A DNA stretch of 40,148 nucleotides from a virus, in the IMG/VR virus record IMGVR_UViG_3300031857_000472, positions 1-40,148 of that record; one strand, 5' to 3'. Below the pieces are notes generated by a model, which did not search any database, had not been told where the DNA came from, and saw only the letters and a program-made list of their open reading frames with translations. The translations under genes and the position numbers were made by a program. Shown piece after piece: positions 8,143 to 15,871 of the stretch (positions are counted from its first letter, which is position 1; the number at the start of each line of letters is the position of its first letter).

Positions 8143-9564
8143 TCACACGACGCCGCGGATCGACCTCTTCAAGGGTTTCCCCGGCACCCAGCGGGGCGAG
8201 CGGCCGCCGACCCGAGAGGCAACCGAGGCGAAGGTCAAACAGATGCTATCTGCGAGGTCTGGAGATCTCATGCCGCGCCGTTTCATGTCGGCCTTCCCCT
8301 CCACCTTGATCTTGCCGTTGCTCGTGAACGTGTACGTCGGCGCCACCAGCTCCTGGCGCAACTCGTCCATCTTCGGCAGGCGGCAGGCCCTGGCATTCAG
8401 CCACTCCTTCACCGACAGCCACAACTCGTCGCGCAGTTTCGCCGCCTGCTGGTTCATCGCCGAACTCTCCGCCACGTTCACGTCCCGCACCGTGTGGCCC
8501 AGCTCCCGCAGGCGATCGGCGACGCCCGAACCGAGCCCGATCGAGTCAACACAAATCTCCGCCGGCTTGTCGAGCTTCGCCTCGTTCACGATCGCACCCG
8601 TCAGCTGCATCAGGTCCAGCCCCTGCCACACCTTGAACTCCAGCACCACATTGCCCTGGCGTTTGCAGAGGACGCTTCGGTCATCACCGAACCGCGCCAC
8701 GTCCAACCCGTAGACGATCGGCTCCTTCGTATCCAGCACAACATCCCGCGACATCGCCGCATCCACCAGCTCCGCCGGGATCAGCGTGTCATCGTCACGC
8801 AGCGCGAACTCGCCGAGGACGCGCACGCGGTAGGCGTTGCTTTCGATGCCATAGGTGTCGGCGATCTGCTTCACGAAGTCAGCCGACACGCGCTTCGACT
8901 GAAGACACGACACATGCATCGTCTTCCACTCGCTCGCCAGCTGATGATGCGTTTTGAAAAACAGACCGCTGTTCCTTGTAGGATTGCCGATGAGCACCGT
9001 GGCCGCGTGCTCGCCAGACATCGAGCCCGCCGCACTCTCGAACACCGCCTCGGGAATGGCCGACGCCTCGTCGCAGATCAGCAGCACATGCTCCGAGTGA
9101 ACACCCGCCAGCGCCTCGGGGCGGTCGGCGCTCGAGGTTCTGGCCGAAATGAACGACGCCTCGGGCGCCGCCTTCAGCACGATCTTCTCCGAGGTCATGT
9201 CGAACAGGTCGCGAATCGGGGCAGGAAGCCGGTTGATCCAGAACTTCACCTCCGCGAAAAGAGCATCAAAAAGCTGGCCCGCGGTCGGCGCCGTCACGAC
9301 CGATTTCTGCGGATACCTCGTCACCATGTGCCAGATCAGCAGCCACGCGCAGGCCGTCGATTTGCCAACACCATGCCCCGCTCTCACGCTGATGCGCCGC
9401 TCGCCGATCGCCACCGCCGCCAGCAAGTCCGCCTGCCACGGGTCAGGCTCAACACCCAGCACGATCCGCACGAACCCGACAGGATCATCCCGATACGCCG
9501 TCACGACCGCCGCAAGCGCCGCCGCGATGTCCTGGCCGAGGTCGGGTTGCTGGGCGTTGATCAT
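8143..9564 (-). CDS. terL: terminase large subunit
   Basis: 473 residues, ATG 9564, with ATGA overlap on the recombinase stop. The ATPase domain shows Walker A RAGHGVGKST (61-70) and Walker B LLICDE (161-166), with the catalytic Glu in place. The RNase H-like nuclease domain shows YGLDVARFGDD (Asp288), ICVDS (Asp340) and RSPDLADS (Asp436/439). It pumps DNA into the procapsid and cuts the concatemer. Length is normal for the family. The small subunit is not directly adjacent; the DUF5681-like gene at 10708 is the best candidate. Confidence 0.95.
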   Translation of the reverse strand: MINAQQPDLGQDIAAALAAVVTAYRDDPVGFVRIVLGVEPDPWQADLLAAVAIGERRISVRAGHGVGKSTACAWLLIWHMVTRYPQKSVVTAPTAGQLFDALFAEVKFWINRLPAPIRDLFDMTSEKIVLKAAPEASFISARTSSADRPEALAGVHSEHVLLICDEASAIPEAVFESAAGSMSGEHAATVLIGNPTRNSGLFFKTHHQLASEWKTMHVSCLQSKRVSADFVKQIADTYGIESNAYRVRVLGEFALRDDDTLIPAELVDAAMSRDVVLDTKEPIVYGLDVARFGDDRSVLCKRQGNVVLEFKVWQGLDLMQLTGAIVNEAKLDKPAEICVDSIGLGSGVADRLRELGHTVRDVNVAESSAMNQQAAKLRDELWLSVKEWLNARACRLPKMDELRQELVAPTYTFTSNGKIKVEGKADMKRRGMRSPDLADSICLTFASVASRVGGRSPRWVPGKPLKRSIRGVV

Positions 9565-10163
9565 GCAGACATCTCCTTTTTGATCCGCTGCGCCGTGTAG
9601 GTGCCGACGCCATGCAACCGCGCAGCCTTCACCAGGCCAGTGCCGCGGGCAAGCTCCGCACGCACCGCCTCGACCTTTGCCCCGGGCACCGCCGGCTTGC
9701 CCAGGCGCTTGCCCTGCGCCTTCGCGCGCGCCATGCCGCTCTTCACCCGCTCGCGGATCATCGACCGCTCGAATTCCGCGAACACGCCCATCATCTGGAA
9801 CAACGCCTTCCCCGCGGGGGTCGTCGTGTCGATCGCCTGCTGGTGTAGGTACAGGTCAATCCCCGAGGCATGCAAATCCGACAGCATCGCCACCAGATCC
9901 TGCAGGCTGCGGCCGAGACGGTCCACCGACCACGCCATCACCACGTCATGCTCCCGGCGGGTGGCGGCCTTCAGCATCGCATCAAGGCCGGGGCGCTTGT
10001 CGCGGCCCTTGCTACCCGAAATGCCCTCGTCCTTGTAGACCGCCGTCACCTGCCACCCGGCGCGGTCGGCAACGGCGCGGAGCTCGCGCTCTTGGTTGGC
10101 GACCGTCTGATCGTCGGTCGAAACGCGCAGGTAAAGGGCGGCGCGGCGGGGGGTGGGGGTCAT
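9561..10163 (-). CDS. serine recombinase (resolvase/invertase type)
   Basis: 200 residues. ATG 10163 overlaps the upstream stop. The resolvase catalytic domain shows YLRVSTDDQT with the nucleophile Ser15, the conserved DRLGRSLQDL, and FAEFERSMIRERVKSG. A short C-terminal helix-turn-helix (VKAARLHGVGTYTAQRI) follows. Length matches small resolvases and invertases, not large serine integrases. It would cut and rejoin DNA at paired short sites. It is translationally coupled to terL, where a small terminase is often found. Possible jobs are resolving genome multimers before packaging or inverting a segment. No matching inverted sites were found by eye. Confidence 0.92.
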   Translation of the reverse strand: MTPTPRRAALYLRVSTDDQTVANQERELRAVADRAGWQVTAVYKDEGISGSKGRDKRPGLDAMLKAATRREHDVVMAWSVDRLGRSLQDLVAMLSDLHASGIDLYLHQQAIDTTTPAGKALFQMMGVFAEFERSMIRERVKSGMARAKAQGKRLGKPAVPGAKVEAVRAELARGTGLVKAARLHGVGTYTAQRIKKEMSA

Positions 10164-10453
10164 TGGGGAGCCTCCGCACGCAATACATCGTAGGCCACAA
10201 GCCAATCACGCCGGGCCGCCTCACGCCGGGCCAGCGCGGCATCGTGGGCACGGCGCGCCTCATCGCGGGCGGGAGTGCCGGGAACAGTGGCGGCCATTGC
10301 GTCGAGGGCGGCGGCAACCGCGGCGTCGGCACGTCTGTAGGCAGTGGCGGCGCGGCGCGTGGATTTTTTGACGGGTGACGCGGGAGGGTGGTCGTCACCG
10401 GCGGCGGGGGCGGGGGATCCACCCACCCCTGGGGGGGTCTGAGGCGCGCTCAC
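10160..10453 (-). CDS. small Ala/Arg-rich helical protein
   Basis: 97 residues, ATG 10453, with ATGA overlaps on both sides. The first 30 residues are Pro/Gly-rich and disordered. The rest is a long Ala/Arg helix, a likely coiled coil. The family is not recognised, and it is cotranscribed with the recombinase. Confidence 0.6.
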   Translation of the reverse strand: MSAPQTPPGVGGSPAPAAGDDHPPASPVKKSTRRAATAYRRADAAVAAALDAMAATVPGTPARDEARRAHDAALARREAARRDWLVAYDVLRAEAPQ

Positions 10454-10635
10454 TGGCGCACCTCATGGGCGGCCAGGATGTGCGAGGCGACCTCGGCCTT
10501 CGCCTTCGCCACGTCACCCCAAGTGTAGCCGCGGCGGAGAGCGACATGGAACTTGCGGCAGACTGGGCAGATCGCGGTCGCTCCGATCGGCCCCTTCTTG
10601 TAGTCCACCATCTTGGTTGCCTCGCTGCGTGTCAT
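10450..10635 (-). CDS. small C2H2-like zinc protein
   Basis: 61 residues, ATG 10635, with a strong AAGAGGAGG ribosome site. CPVCRKFH followed later by HILAAH gives a likely Cys2-His2 zinc site. It is the first gene after the putative promoter/operator at 10657-10687. Possible roles are DNA binding or protein bridging; the function is unknown. Confidence 0.7.
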   Translation of the reverse strand: MTRSEATKMVDYKKGPIGATAICPVCRKFHVALRRGYTWGDVAKAKAEVASHILAAHEVRQ

Positions 10636-10656
10636 GTCGTCCTCCTCTTGATGCTC

Positions 10657-10687
10657 ATACTGTAGCTACTCTCTACAGTATCGTCAA
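10657..10687 (-). promoter_or_regulatory. putative promoter with overlapping operator palindrome
   Basis: On the minus strand TTGACG (10682-10687) is followed after 17 bp by TACAGT (10659-10664). A perfect 9-bp inverted repeat, ATACTGTAG (10657-10665) and CTACAGTAT (10673-10681), spans the spacer and the -10. This layout fits a repressible promoter for the packaging and structural genes. The CTG/CAG spacing of 13 bp differs from the 10 bp of an E. coli LexA box. Confidence 0.55.
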
Positions 10688-10707
10688 GAGATATCTTTCA
10701 GTATGCA

Positions 10708-11169
10708 TCAATCATTGGGTTTCGAGGGGTCATACTCCGTGACCTTATCAGTATGCCCCTCTTCCACCCTCGCCTCGATCGTCTTCATAGCCGCCTCGCG
10801 CTTCTGCTGCAGCTCGACGAGAACCTGGAGGTGCGCCTGCTGCACGGAGGTCGTCGTGATGTTGCTGTCCACCTGCTGCGTCGGCTTGCCGTAGAGGCGC
10901 GACAGCACCGTCTCCGACGCCATCAAGGCGATGCGCTCGTCGGGGCTGTCCACCAGCTGCACCAGCCGCTGCGCGGCGCGCAGGCTGCCGCCCTCGAGCG
11001 CCTCCTTGACGTCGTCAGGCATCTTGGGCCGGCCGCCGGGATTGCCGCTTTGGCCCTTCTGCCACATCTTGACGGCCATCGGCTCGGGCAGCGTCTTCTG
11101 TTGCGTGTTCTGAGGTGATCCATCATTTGCTTGATGTGATCCCATCATTTTCCTCTTACGCAAAGTCAT
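10708..11169 (-). CDS. DUF5681-like protein, candidate small terminase
   Basis: 153 residues, with ATG 11169 coupled as TGATG to the upstream gene. It has a basic N-terminus, then KGQSGNPGGRPK, the hallmark of DUF5681 proteins, followed by a helical region (ALEGGSLRAAQRLVQL) and an acidic C-terminus. Proteins of this type often lie just before large terminases and may serve as the DNA-recognising small subunit. Here the serine recombinase and two small genes intervene. The role is therefore inferred from position and family. Confidence 0.7.
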   Translation of the reverse strand: MTLRKRKMMGSHQANDGSPQNTQQKTLPEPMAVKMWQKGQSGNPGGRPKMPDDVKEALEGGSLRAAQRLVQLVDSPDERIALMASETVLSRLYGKPTQQVDSNITTTSVQQAHLQVLVELQQKREAAMKTIEARVEEGHTDKVTEYDPSKPND

Positions 11170-11723
11170 CACCCCGCCATCATATAATCGGGCAAGTTGT
11201 CGCCCTTCTGCCAATCAACCTTCGGCTTCACCCTCTCAGGATTCACCCGCGCCTCGTCCACAACCGCCCCGTCAAACAGGTGCTTCGTCCTGTTGACCAG
11301 ATCAAACCCCTCCAGCACCCTGACCACCTCCTCCATGCTCCACACCGCCGCCGCACTCCCCTTGTTCTGGTCGCGCCAAACCTGACACCCCTCCATATCC
11401 CCACAAATGACCAGTGAGCGGCCATCGCTCATTCGAGCCGCCATCCACTGCCCCGACGCCTGATCGGCGCCAGCAGCCTCCGCAGCCCTGTCCAGCGCCC
11501 TCCAGGCATTGACCATGCGTTCCGCCTCCCGCTCGACGTTGGCGAAGCCCGCGGTCGCCTCCTCGAGGATCTCGGCGTCGAGCTTCTCCTTCTGGCGCCA
11601 GAACCGTTCGGCCAGGTCATTGGGCACCAGCCGCGGCAGGCGATCGACGCCCCACTTCCGCTCGAGGCGGTGCGCCACCTCGTCGAGCGCCTCGAGGGCG
11701 ATTTGGGATCGGGACTTGGTCAT
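11169..11723 (-). CDS. hypothetical phage protein
   Basis: 184 residues, ATG 11723, overlapping both neighbours. The first 90 residues are highly charged helices, probably a coiled coil. The C-terminal half holds RSLVICGDMEGCQVWRD, a possible alpha/beta fold. The family is not recognised. Its place before the DUF5681-like gene suggests a packaging or early replication link. Confidence 0.6.
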   Translation of the reverse strand: MTKSRSQIALEALDEVAHRLERKWGVDRLPRLVPNDLAERFWRQKEKLDAEILEEATAGFANVEREAERMVNAWRALDRAAEAAGADQASGQWMAARMSDGRSLVICGDMEGCQVWRDQNKGSAAAVWSMEEVVRVLEGFDLVNRTKHLFDGAVVDEARVNPERVKPKVDWQKGDNLPDYMMAG

Positions 11724-11968
11724 GCGTCGTCGCCTTCCTCTTCCTCGTCGGCAAGCTTCTCACCCTCGCCGCACCAGTCGCTCCACCGCCGCACCTTCGG
11801 CCAGACGGCGTTGAACTCATCGCCGCCAAATGACACCGCTGGCGCGTGACGCCTGCACTTGCCGGTCCTCGCGTTTTGCTTGTTGCTTAGGGGATAATCC
11901 GCCTGGAACCAGAGGCAATCATCGCAGCTCTCGCCCTCCCCGAGGCCGACTTTTGACACCCCGCTCAT
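11720..11968 (-). CDS. small Cys-rich (zinc-ribbon-like) protein
   Basis: 82 residues. ATG 11968 is chosen for its GGGTGG ribosome site; a longer frame would need a TTG start inside the repeat block. CDDCLWFQADYP, GKCRRHAP and WSDWCGEG supply four or more Cys plus His in the order typical of small phage zinc proteins. The C-terminus is strongly acidic. It is the first gene downstream of the iteron block. Confidence 0.65.
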   Translation of the reverse strand: MSGVSKVGLGEGESCDDCLWFQADYPLSNKQNARTGKCRRHAPAVSFGGDEFNAVWPKVRRWSDWCGEGEKLADEEEEGDDA

Positions 11969-12010
11969 GCTGCCACCCATCCCCGCCGCGAAACACCCGA
12001 CACCCGAATT

Positions 12011-12161
12011 GTGATGGTCAGTGCTCCCATCGTAGCGCCAAGCGAAGATGGGATTGGCGCGCTTTTGCGCCAATGACCATCACTAGTAGGGTTTCGAATG
12101 ATAGGCGCACTTTCTGCGCCAATCGGTGCGCCCATTTGGTGCGCCCATTTCAAAATGGTCA
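12011..12161. other. iteron and nested inverted-repeat block, candidate replication origin
   Basis: The block lies in a 201-bp gap next to the replication genes. An outer 10-bp inverted repeat is GTGATGGTCA (12011-12020) / TGACCATCAC (12074-12083). Inside it are two perfect stems, TCCCATC (12025-12031)/GATGGGA (12047-12053) and ATTGGCGC (12053-12060)/GCGCCAAT (12067-12074), together a three-way-junction shape. The motif TGCGCC(A/C)AT occurs four times in direct orientation (12066, 12115, 12127, 12140). The last two copies lie in an exact 13-bp tandem repeat (12125-12150). This fits an iteron-type origin. A regulatory RNA is the other option. Confidence 0.6.
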
Positions 12162-12169
12162 CAGGCATA

Positions 12170-14428
12170 TTACTCAACTCCTGGTCGTTTGGTGAAATCG
12201 ACCCGCAGACCCGTCTTGGGCTTGCGGTGTTCGCTGGTGTATTCGGTCTGCACCAGGAGGCCGCTCTTGGCCCACTCGGCCATGATCTTGGTGGCCTTGG
12301 CGCGGTCGCATCCGATGGCATCCATGATGACGCTGCCGCCCCAGGCAGGCGTCACGTCAGGCCCGGCCTTGACGTTGTAGAGGTACTTGCCGCCGTCCCG
12401 CCCCGCGTCGAGCGTCTGGAGGATGCTGGTGATGGTTTCGATCGACACCCCATCGAAGACGCCGGGCGGCTTCCAGGGCTTGAGGACGCCGACGCTGTCA
12501 CCATTGGGCAGCTCATGGCTGACCTTCTCGAACCAGCGCGCCTTGCCGGTGATCAGGGTCAGGTTGGCCTTGGCGTCGTCGAACCGGACATAGCGGTGCG
12601 CCTCGTCGGCCTTGATGTCGAAGAGGGTCGCCTCCTCGTCGGTCATGGTGAAGAGGGTCGAGACGATGCGGGCGGAGTTGACCAGCGCGCCGGCACCTCT
12701 GGCGGCGTCGGCATCACCCGCCATGCCCTTCGCGTATTTGGGCGTGTGGTGGACGAGCATGACGCTGGAATGCGTGTCGCGTGCCACGGCCCGCCAGATG
12801 GCCGCCGCCCATTTCACCTCGGAGTTGCTGTTCTCATCTCCTTCAAACGTCTCCGCGAACGGGTCCACGATGACGACGCCGATGCCATTGGCCTCGACTG
12901 TCTGCTTGATGGCGTCGGCCAGCGGGGTCGCGACGACGACCTTCTCCTTGCTGGTCTTGGCGACGACGATCGAGCGCGGGTCGTCGGCCAGGAAGAGCCG
13001 CCCGATGAGGTCACGCGGGTTGACCTGCATCACCTTGCAGGCGGCATGGATGCGCCGCATCATTTCGTCGTGGTCGTCCTCGGCGTTGATGAGGAGCACC
13101 TTTTCGGGCTTGAGCGGCGTCCAGCCGCCCCACGGCATGCCGAGGGCGAGCGCGATGGCCCACTGGGCCGACAGCAGGCTCTTGCCTGACCCGCCGGGCG
13201 CCACCAAGATGGAAATGTGCTTGCGGATCATAAGGCCACGGATGATCCACTCGCGGGCCGGGATGCCCTCGGGCGGGCTATCCCACGGGCTGGAGATCGG
13301 GACGGTCTGGTCGAGGATGGTCGTGCTTTCGAGCGCAGCCTTGAGCGCAATGGGCGCAGGCTTCTCGGCCGACCACTCGGCGGCGGATGGGCCGGCTGCT
13401 TTCTCCTTCGCCTGCTTCGCCCTCCACCTCTCCACCGCGGCGTCGATGTCGGGGAGAGAGCGCAACTGCCCCCGCTCGAAGCGTCTGAGGGTCGAGCGGA
13501 TCTTGGCGGCCATCTCGGCCTTGCCCCTGCCCGGCCGGGACAGGTCAACGTGGGCGGCGTACTGGGGCCAGGCGGCGTCGAAGAGTTCCTGCTCGGACGG
13601 GCTGGCACCATTCTCGCCGATGAACTGGATCAATACGGCGAGGATGGTGTCCCGCATGTAGGCCTCGCGGCCGTCCGTCACGGTTTCGGCGCCGAGGCCG
13701 AGGGTTCCGGTTGCCACCCGCTCGATCGGGTCGTTCTTGGTGGTGGTGTCGATCGCCGTCACCTTGTCGCTCGCCGGATAGGCTCTTGCGATCTCCTCGG
13801 CGGAGTAGGTGCGCGGCTCGTATTTGAGGGGCACAAGGTGCGTCAGCTCGGGGATCCGCCCCGGCTTCGTGGGCCAGGCGATGGACCCGGCGAGCCGCAT
13901 GACGCGGCCGGGGTTGGTGATGGCGCGGTCGCCTGAGAGGCTGTCGGCCACGCCCCCAAAGAGGCTGCGGTGCTGCTTCGGGTCGGTGACGGGCTCGTCG
14001 AGGAGCCAGAACGGCTGCAGGCGCTTGTGCGGGTGCTGCCCGGTACAGACAATGAAGGACGGCGGCAGGCCGCGGGTGCGGGATGGTGCGGCCGCAGACG
14101 CCTCGCCGGTGTCCAGGTCGCCGCCGATGGCCGTCGTGGCGTAGTGGTCGCGGTCACTTGCACGGCCGAAGGGCGGCGTGTCGGGGTCGCGGAGCGCCAC
14201 GCCGATGTAGGTGTTGTGCCCCTGGGCGTTGCGCTCGGCGGCGAAGGCAACGGCCTTGTCGATCTCGTCCACGCCGAAGAGCTGGCCCTGCCAGCCCTTG
14301 TTGGTGGCGATGGCGATCTCGATGAGGCCGTCGTCATATTCCCGCGCGCTGCCGAAGAGCAGCGTCAGGTGCTGGCGCATGTCGTCGGGGTTGGGGGCGA
14401 GTGCCTCGGGTTGTTCGGCCATGCTCAT
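12170..14428 (-). CDS. primase-helicase (RepB-like primase plus RepA-like ATPase)
   Basis: 752 residues. ATG 14428 overlaps the upstream stop as ATGA. The N-terminal half looks like an archaeo-eukaryotic-type primase, with GGDLD (102-106) as the metal site and NPGRVMRLAGSIAWP near 172-186. The C-terminal half is a RecA-fold hexameric helicase with Walker A APGGSGKS (410-417), an LLINAEDD segment (445-452), Walker B VVIVDPF (518-524) and a VMLVHHTPK sensor. It would prime and unwind phage DNA. It follows the DnaA-domain protein and precedes the iteron block, giving a compact replication module. Confidence 0.9.
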   Translation of the reverse strand: MSMAEQPEALAPNPDDMRQHLTLLFGSAREYDDGLIEIAIATNKGWQGQLFGVDEIDKAVAFAAERNAQGHNTYIGVALRDPDTPPFGRASDRDHYATTAIGGDLDTGEASAAAPSRTRGLPPSFIVCTGQHPHKRLQPFWLLDEPVTDPKQHRSLFGGVADSLSGDRAITNPGRVMRLAGSIAWPTKPGRIPELTHLVPLKYEPRTYSAEEIARAYPASDKVTAIDTTTKNDPIERVATGTLGLGAETVTDGREAYMRDTILAVLIQFIGENGASPSEQELFDAAWPQYAAHVDLSRPGRGKAEMAAKIRSTLRRFERGQLRSLPDIDAAVERWRAKQAKEKAAGPSAAEWSAEKPAPIALKAALESTTILDQTVPISSPWDSPPEGIPAREWIIRGLMIRKHISILVAPGGSGKSLLSAQWAIALALGMPWGGWTPLKPEKVLLINAEDDHDEMMRRIHAACKVMQVNPRDLIGRLFLADDPRSIVVAKTSKEKVVVATPLADAIKQTVEANGIGVVIVDPFAETFEGDENSNSEVKWAAAIWRAVARDTHSSVMLVHHTPKYAKGMAGDADAARGAGALVNSARIVSTLFTMTDEEATLFDIKADEAHRYVRFDDAKANLTLITGKARWFEKVSHELPNGDSVGVLKPWKPPGVFDGVSIETITSILQTLDAGRDGGKYLYNVKAGPDVTPAWGGSVIMDAIGCDRAKATKIMAEWAKSGLLVQTEYTSEHRKPKTGLRVDFTKRPGVE

Positions 14429-14994
14429 TCGCCGAGCCCCAGCATCTTGCGCGCCTGCGCGTCGGCCTCGGTGTAATTGCGGACGTGGCGGGTCCAGGTC
14501 TTGCAGGCGTGGCAAACTGTGGTGTGGTCTGACAGACCGATGATGCGGGCGATGGCCGGATAAGAGAGCCGCGATAGCTCGCGGATCAGGGCGCAGGCAT
14601 GCTGGCGGGCGCGGGTGATGTGATAGGCGCGGGTGCGGGAGAGAATGTCCTCGGTGCCGACGCCGTGCGTGTACGCGACGACCTTGATGATGGCGGAGGG
14701 ATCGGTCGGATCCTTGACGACGACCTCCTCGACGGCCTTCTTCATGCGCTGTCGCACCAGCTCGGCGCGCTGGCGCTGGATGCGCTCTTCCTCCTCGCGC
14801 TTCTTGGCGTTCCTGTCGGTGCCATCGGTCAAGAAGAAACACCCGTCGAGGGCCGTAGCGATGGCTTGCTCTGTCCACATGATGACCGTCCTTGGTTGTG
14901 ATTGGTCGGGGCCGCGCCTCACTGGGAGGACGGCGGGCGCGGCCCCTGACGCCGGGCGGAGCTGTAACGGCAACTCGACGCGCGGCGTGTTCAT
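14425..14994 (-). CDS. DnaA domain IV-like origin-binding protein
   Basis: 189 residues. ATG 14994 overlaps the Cro-like stop as ATGA, with GAGG upstream. An internal ATG at 14880 (residue 39) with AAGGA is an alternative start. Residues 65-95 form a charged helix. Residues 120-168 closely resemble the helix-turn-helix of DnaA domain IV (LSRLSYPAIARIIGLSDHTTV), which reads DnaA boxes. The AAA+ domain of DnaA is absent. It probably binds the phage origin and recruits the primase-helicase encoded next. Alternatively it could titrate or redirect host initiation; that is inference. Confidence 0.85.
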   Translation of the reverse strand: MNTPRVELPLQLRPASGAAPAVLPVRRGPDQSQPRTVIMWTEQAIATALDGCFFLTDGTDRNAKKREEEERIQRQRAELVRQRMKKAVEEVVVKDPTDPSAIIKVVAYTHGVGTEDILSRTRAYHITRARQHACALIRELSRLSYPAIARIIGLSDHTTVCHACKTWTRHVRNYTEADAQARKMLGLGE

Positions 14995-15185
14995 GCGTCC
15001 TCGCGGACGAAGTCTTCGAATGTCACTTTCCCGGCAGTGACCTTCTCGATCTGGGCGATGACGTTGACGGGCGGCGTGATGCTGCCGTGCCGATAACGGA
15101 GGACGGCAGTTCGGCACTTGCCGATCGCGACCGCTAGTTCACTGTCGGTCACATTGTGCAACCGCATGTATCGGGAGAGTTTCAT
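14991..15185 (-). CDS. Cro-like repressor
   Basis: 64 residues, ATG 15185. It has a helix-turn-helix of the Cro/YdaS type, with VTDSELAVAIGKCRTAVLRYRHG at residues 12-34. It is the first gene of the leftward lytic unit and faces the repressor gene across a 93-bp operator region, like lambda cro and cI. It probably shuts off repressor synthesis and tunes early genes. The size is normal for Cro. Confidence 0.85.
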   Translation of the reverse strand: MKLSRYMRLHNVTDSELAVAIGKCRTAVLRYRHGSITPPVNVIAQIEKVTAGKVTFEDFVREDA

Positions 15186-15193
15186 GCGTCAAT

Positions 15194-15239
15194 GTGTGCA
15201 TGAGATGCACAGTGCATGTCAAGCACATTTGTGTATACT
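15194..15239. promoter_or_regulatory. divergent immunity promoters and operator
   Basis: The 18-bp AGATGCACAGTGCATGTC (15203-15220) contains the 13-bp palindrome ATGCACAGTGCAT (15205-15217). A perfect TTGACA for leftward transcription lies at 15217-15222 (read on the minus strand), though its -10 is poor. For rightward transcription a -10-like TATACT lies at 15234-15239. Related half-sites (TGTGCAT, AAGCAC) flank it. The operator would let repressor and Cro control both directions. Confidence 0.7.
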
Positions 15240-15278
15240 GTGTCCTGTCGGGGGGCGGTGAGTGGAGTAGTCTCCCTT

Positions 15279-15614
15279 ATGCCGTCGATCAGAAAGCCCA
15301 AGCGCCAGCGCACCGCGCATTTTATGCGGGCCTGGCGTGAGTATCGTAACCTGTCTCAAGAACAAATGGCGGGTCGCGTGGATATGTCGCGCGAAAACTA
15401 CAGCCGCATCGAGAACGGAAAAGTCCCGTATAATCAGGATATTCTGGAGATGGCGGCAGTCGCCTTGAATTGTTCCGCGAGTGATTTGCTGGAGAGAGAT
15501 CCACGCATCGAGGACGGCATCGAAGAGCTTCGCTCCATGCTGGCCCGCGCCAGCGAACCCGACCGCCGGCGCATTATGGCGGTGGTCAAAACCATGTTGC
15601 AAAACAACGGTTAA
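15279..15614 (+). CDS. XRE-family phage repressor
   Basis: 111 residues. ATG 15279 is chosen because the HTH starts soon after and GGAG lies 12 bp upstream. Residues 15-70 form an XRE helix-turn-helix (LSQEQMAGRVDMSRENYSRIENG), and residues 75-111 are a helical dimerisation tail. There is no LexA/CI-type protease domain, so induction cannot follow RecA-driven self-cleavage. It would hold the lytic operon off in the lysogen. Confidence 0.88.
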   Translation: MPSIRKPKRQRTAHFMRAWREYRNLSQEQMAGRVDMSRENYSRIENGKVPYNQDILEMAAVALNCSASDLLERDPRIEDGIEELRSMLARASEPDRRRIMAVVKTMLQNNG

Positions 15615-15665
15615 GCAGAAATCGTGCATCGGGTGCACTTTTTCTATTGACTGACAGTGTGCACT

Positions 15666-15683
15666 AGATGCACAGTGCATGTC
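15666..15683 (+). promoter_or_regulatory. second immunity operator
   Basis: This is an exact 18-bp copy of the operator at 15203-15220. It lies just before the 15701 gene, with a -35-like TTGACT at 15647-15652. Another dyad (GTGCA 15624-15628, TGCAC 15634-15638) lies upstream. The accessory/recombination operon thus appears to have its own repressor- or Cro-controlled promoter, separate from the repressor gene. Confidence 0.7.
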
Positions 15684-15700
15684 CTGTACCGGAGGACACA

Positions 15701-15871
15701 ATGCACACCGCACAACGCACACTGCAAGACCACCAGCGCGAGCTTCAGAAGATGGAAGCACGCGCCGACCGCGCCGAGAGCGACGCCGAATATGAGGCAT
15801 GCCGCCAGGTCATCGTATATCTCCGCTCCGAGATTGAGCGCATCCAGTCGAATGCGTGGAGGGCAGCATGA
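15701..15871 (+). CDS. small coiled-coil protein
   Basis: 56 residues. ATG 15701 follows a strong GGAGG site. Almost the whole protein is one charged helix with heptad spacing (LQDHQRELQKMEARADRAES). It is first in the operon after the second operator and overlaps the lipoprotein start as ATGA. The function is unknown. Confidence 0.7.
   Translation: MHTAQRTLQDHQRELQKMEARADRAESDAEYEACRQVIVYLRSEIERIQSNAWRAA

Noticed and set aside
4717-9600. Long rightward open frames opposite portal and terminase
   Set aside because: They mirror the GC-rich minus-strand genes, have His/Arg/Leu-rich low-information proteins and no ribosome sites or domains.
10657-10681. E. coli-type LexA box
   Set aside because: The CTG and CAG halves are 13 bp apart instead of 10, and alphaproteobacterial LexA usually reads GTTC-type sites.
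12011-12161. CRISPR array
   Set aside because: The repeats are 9-13 bp with irregular short spacing and are mixed with inverted copies. No cas genes are present.
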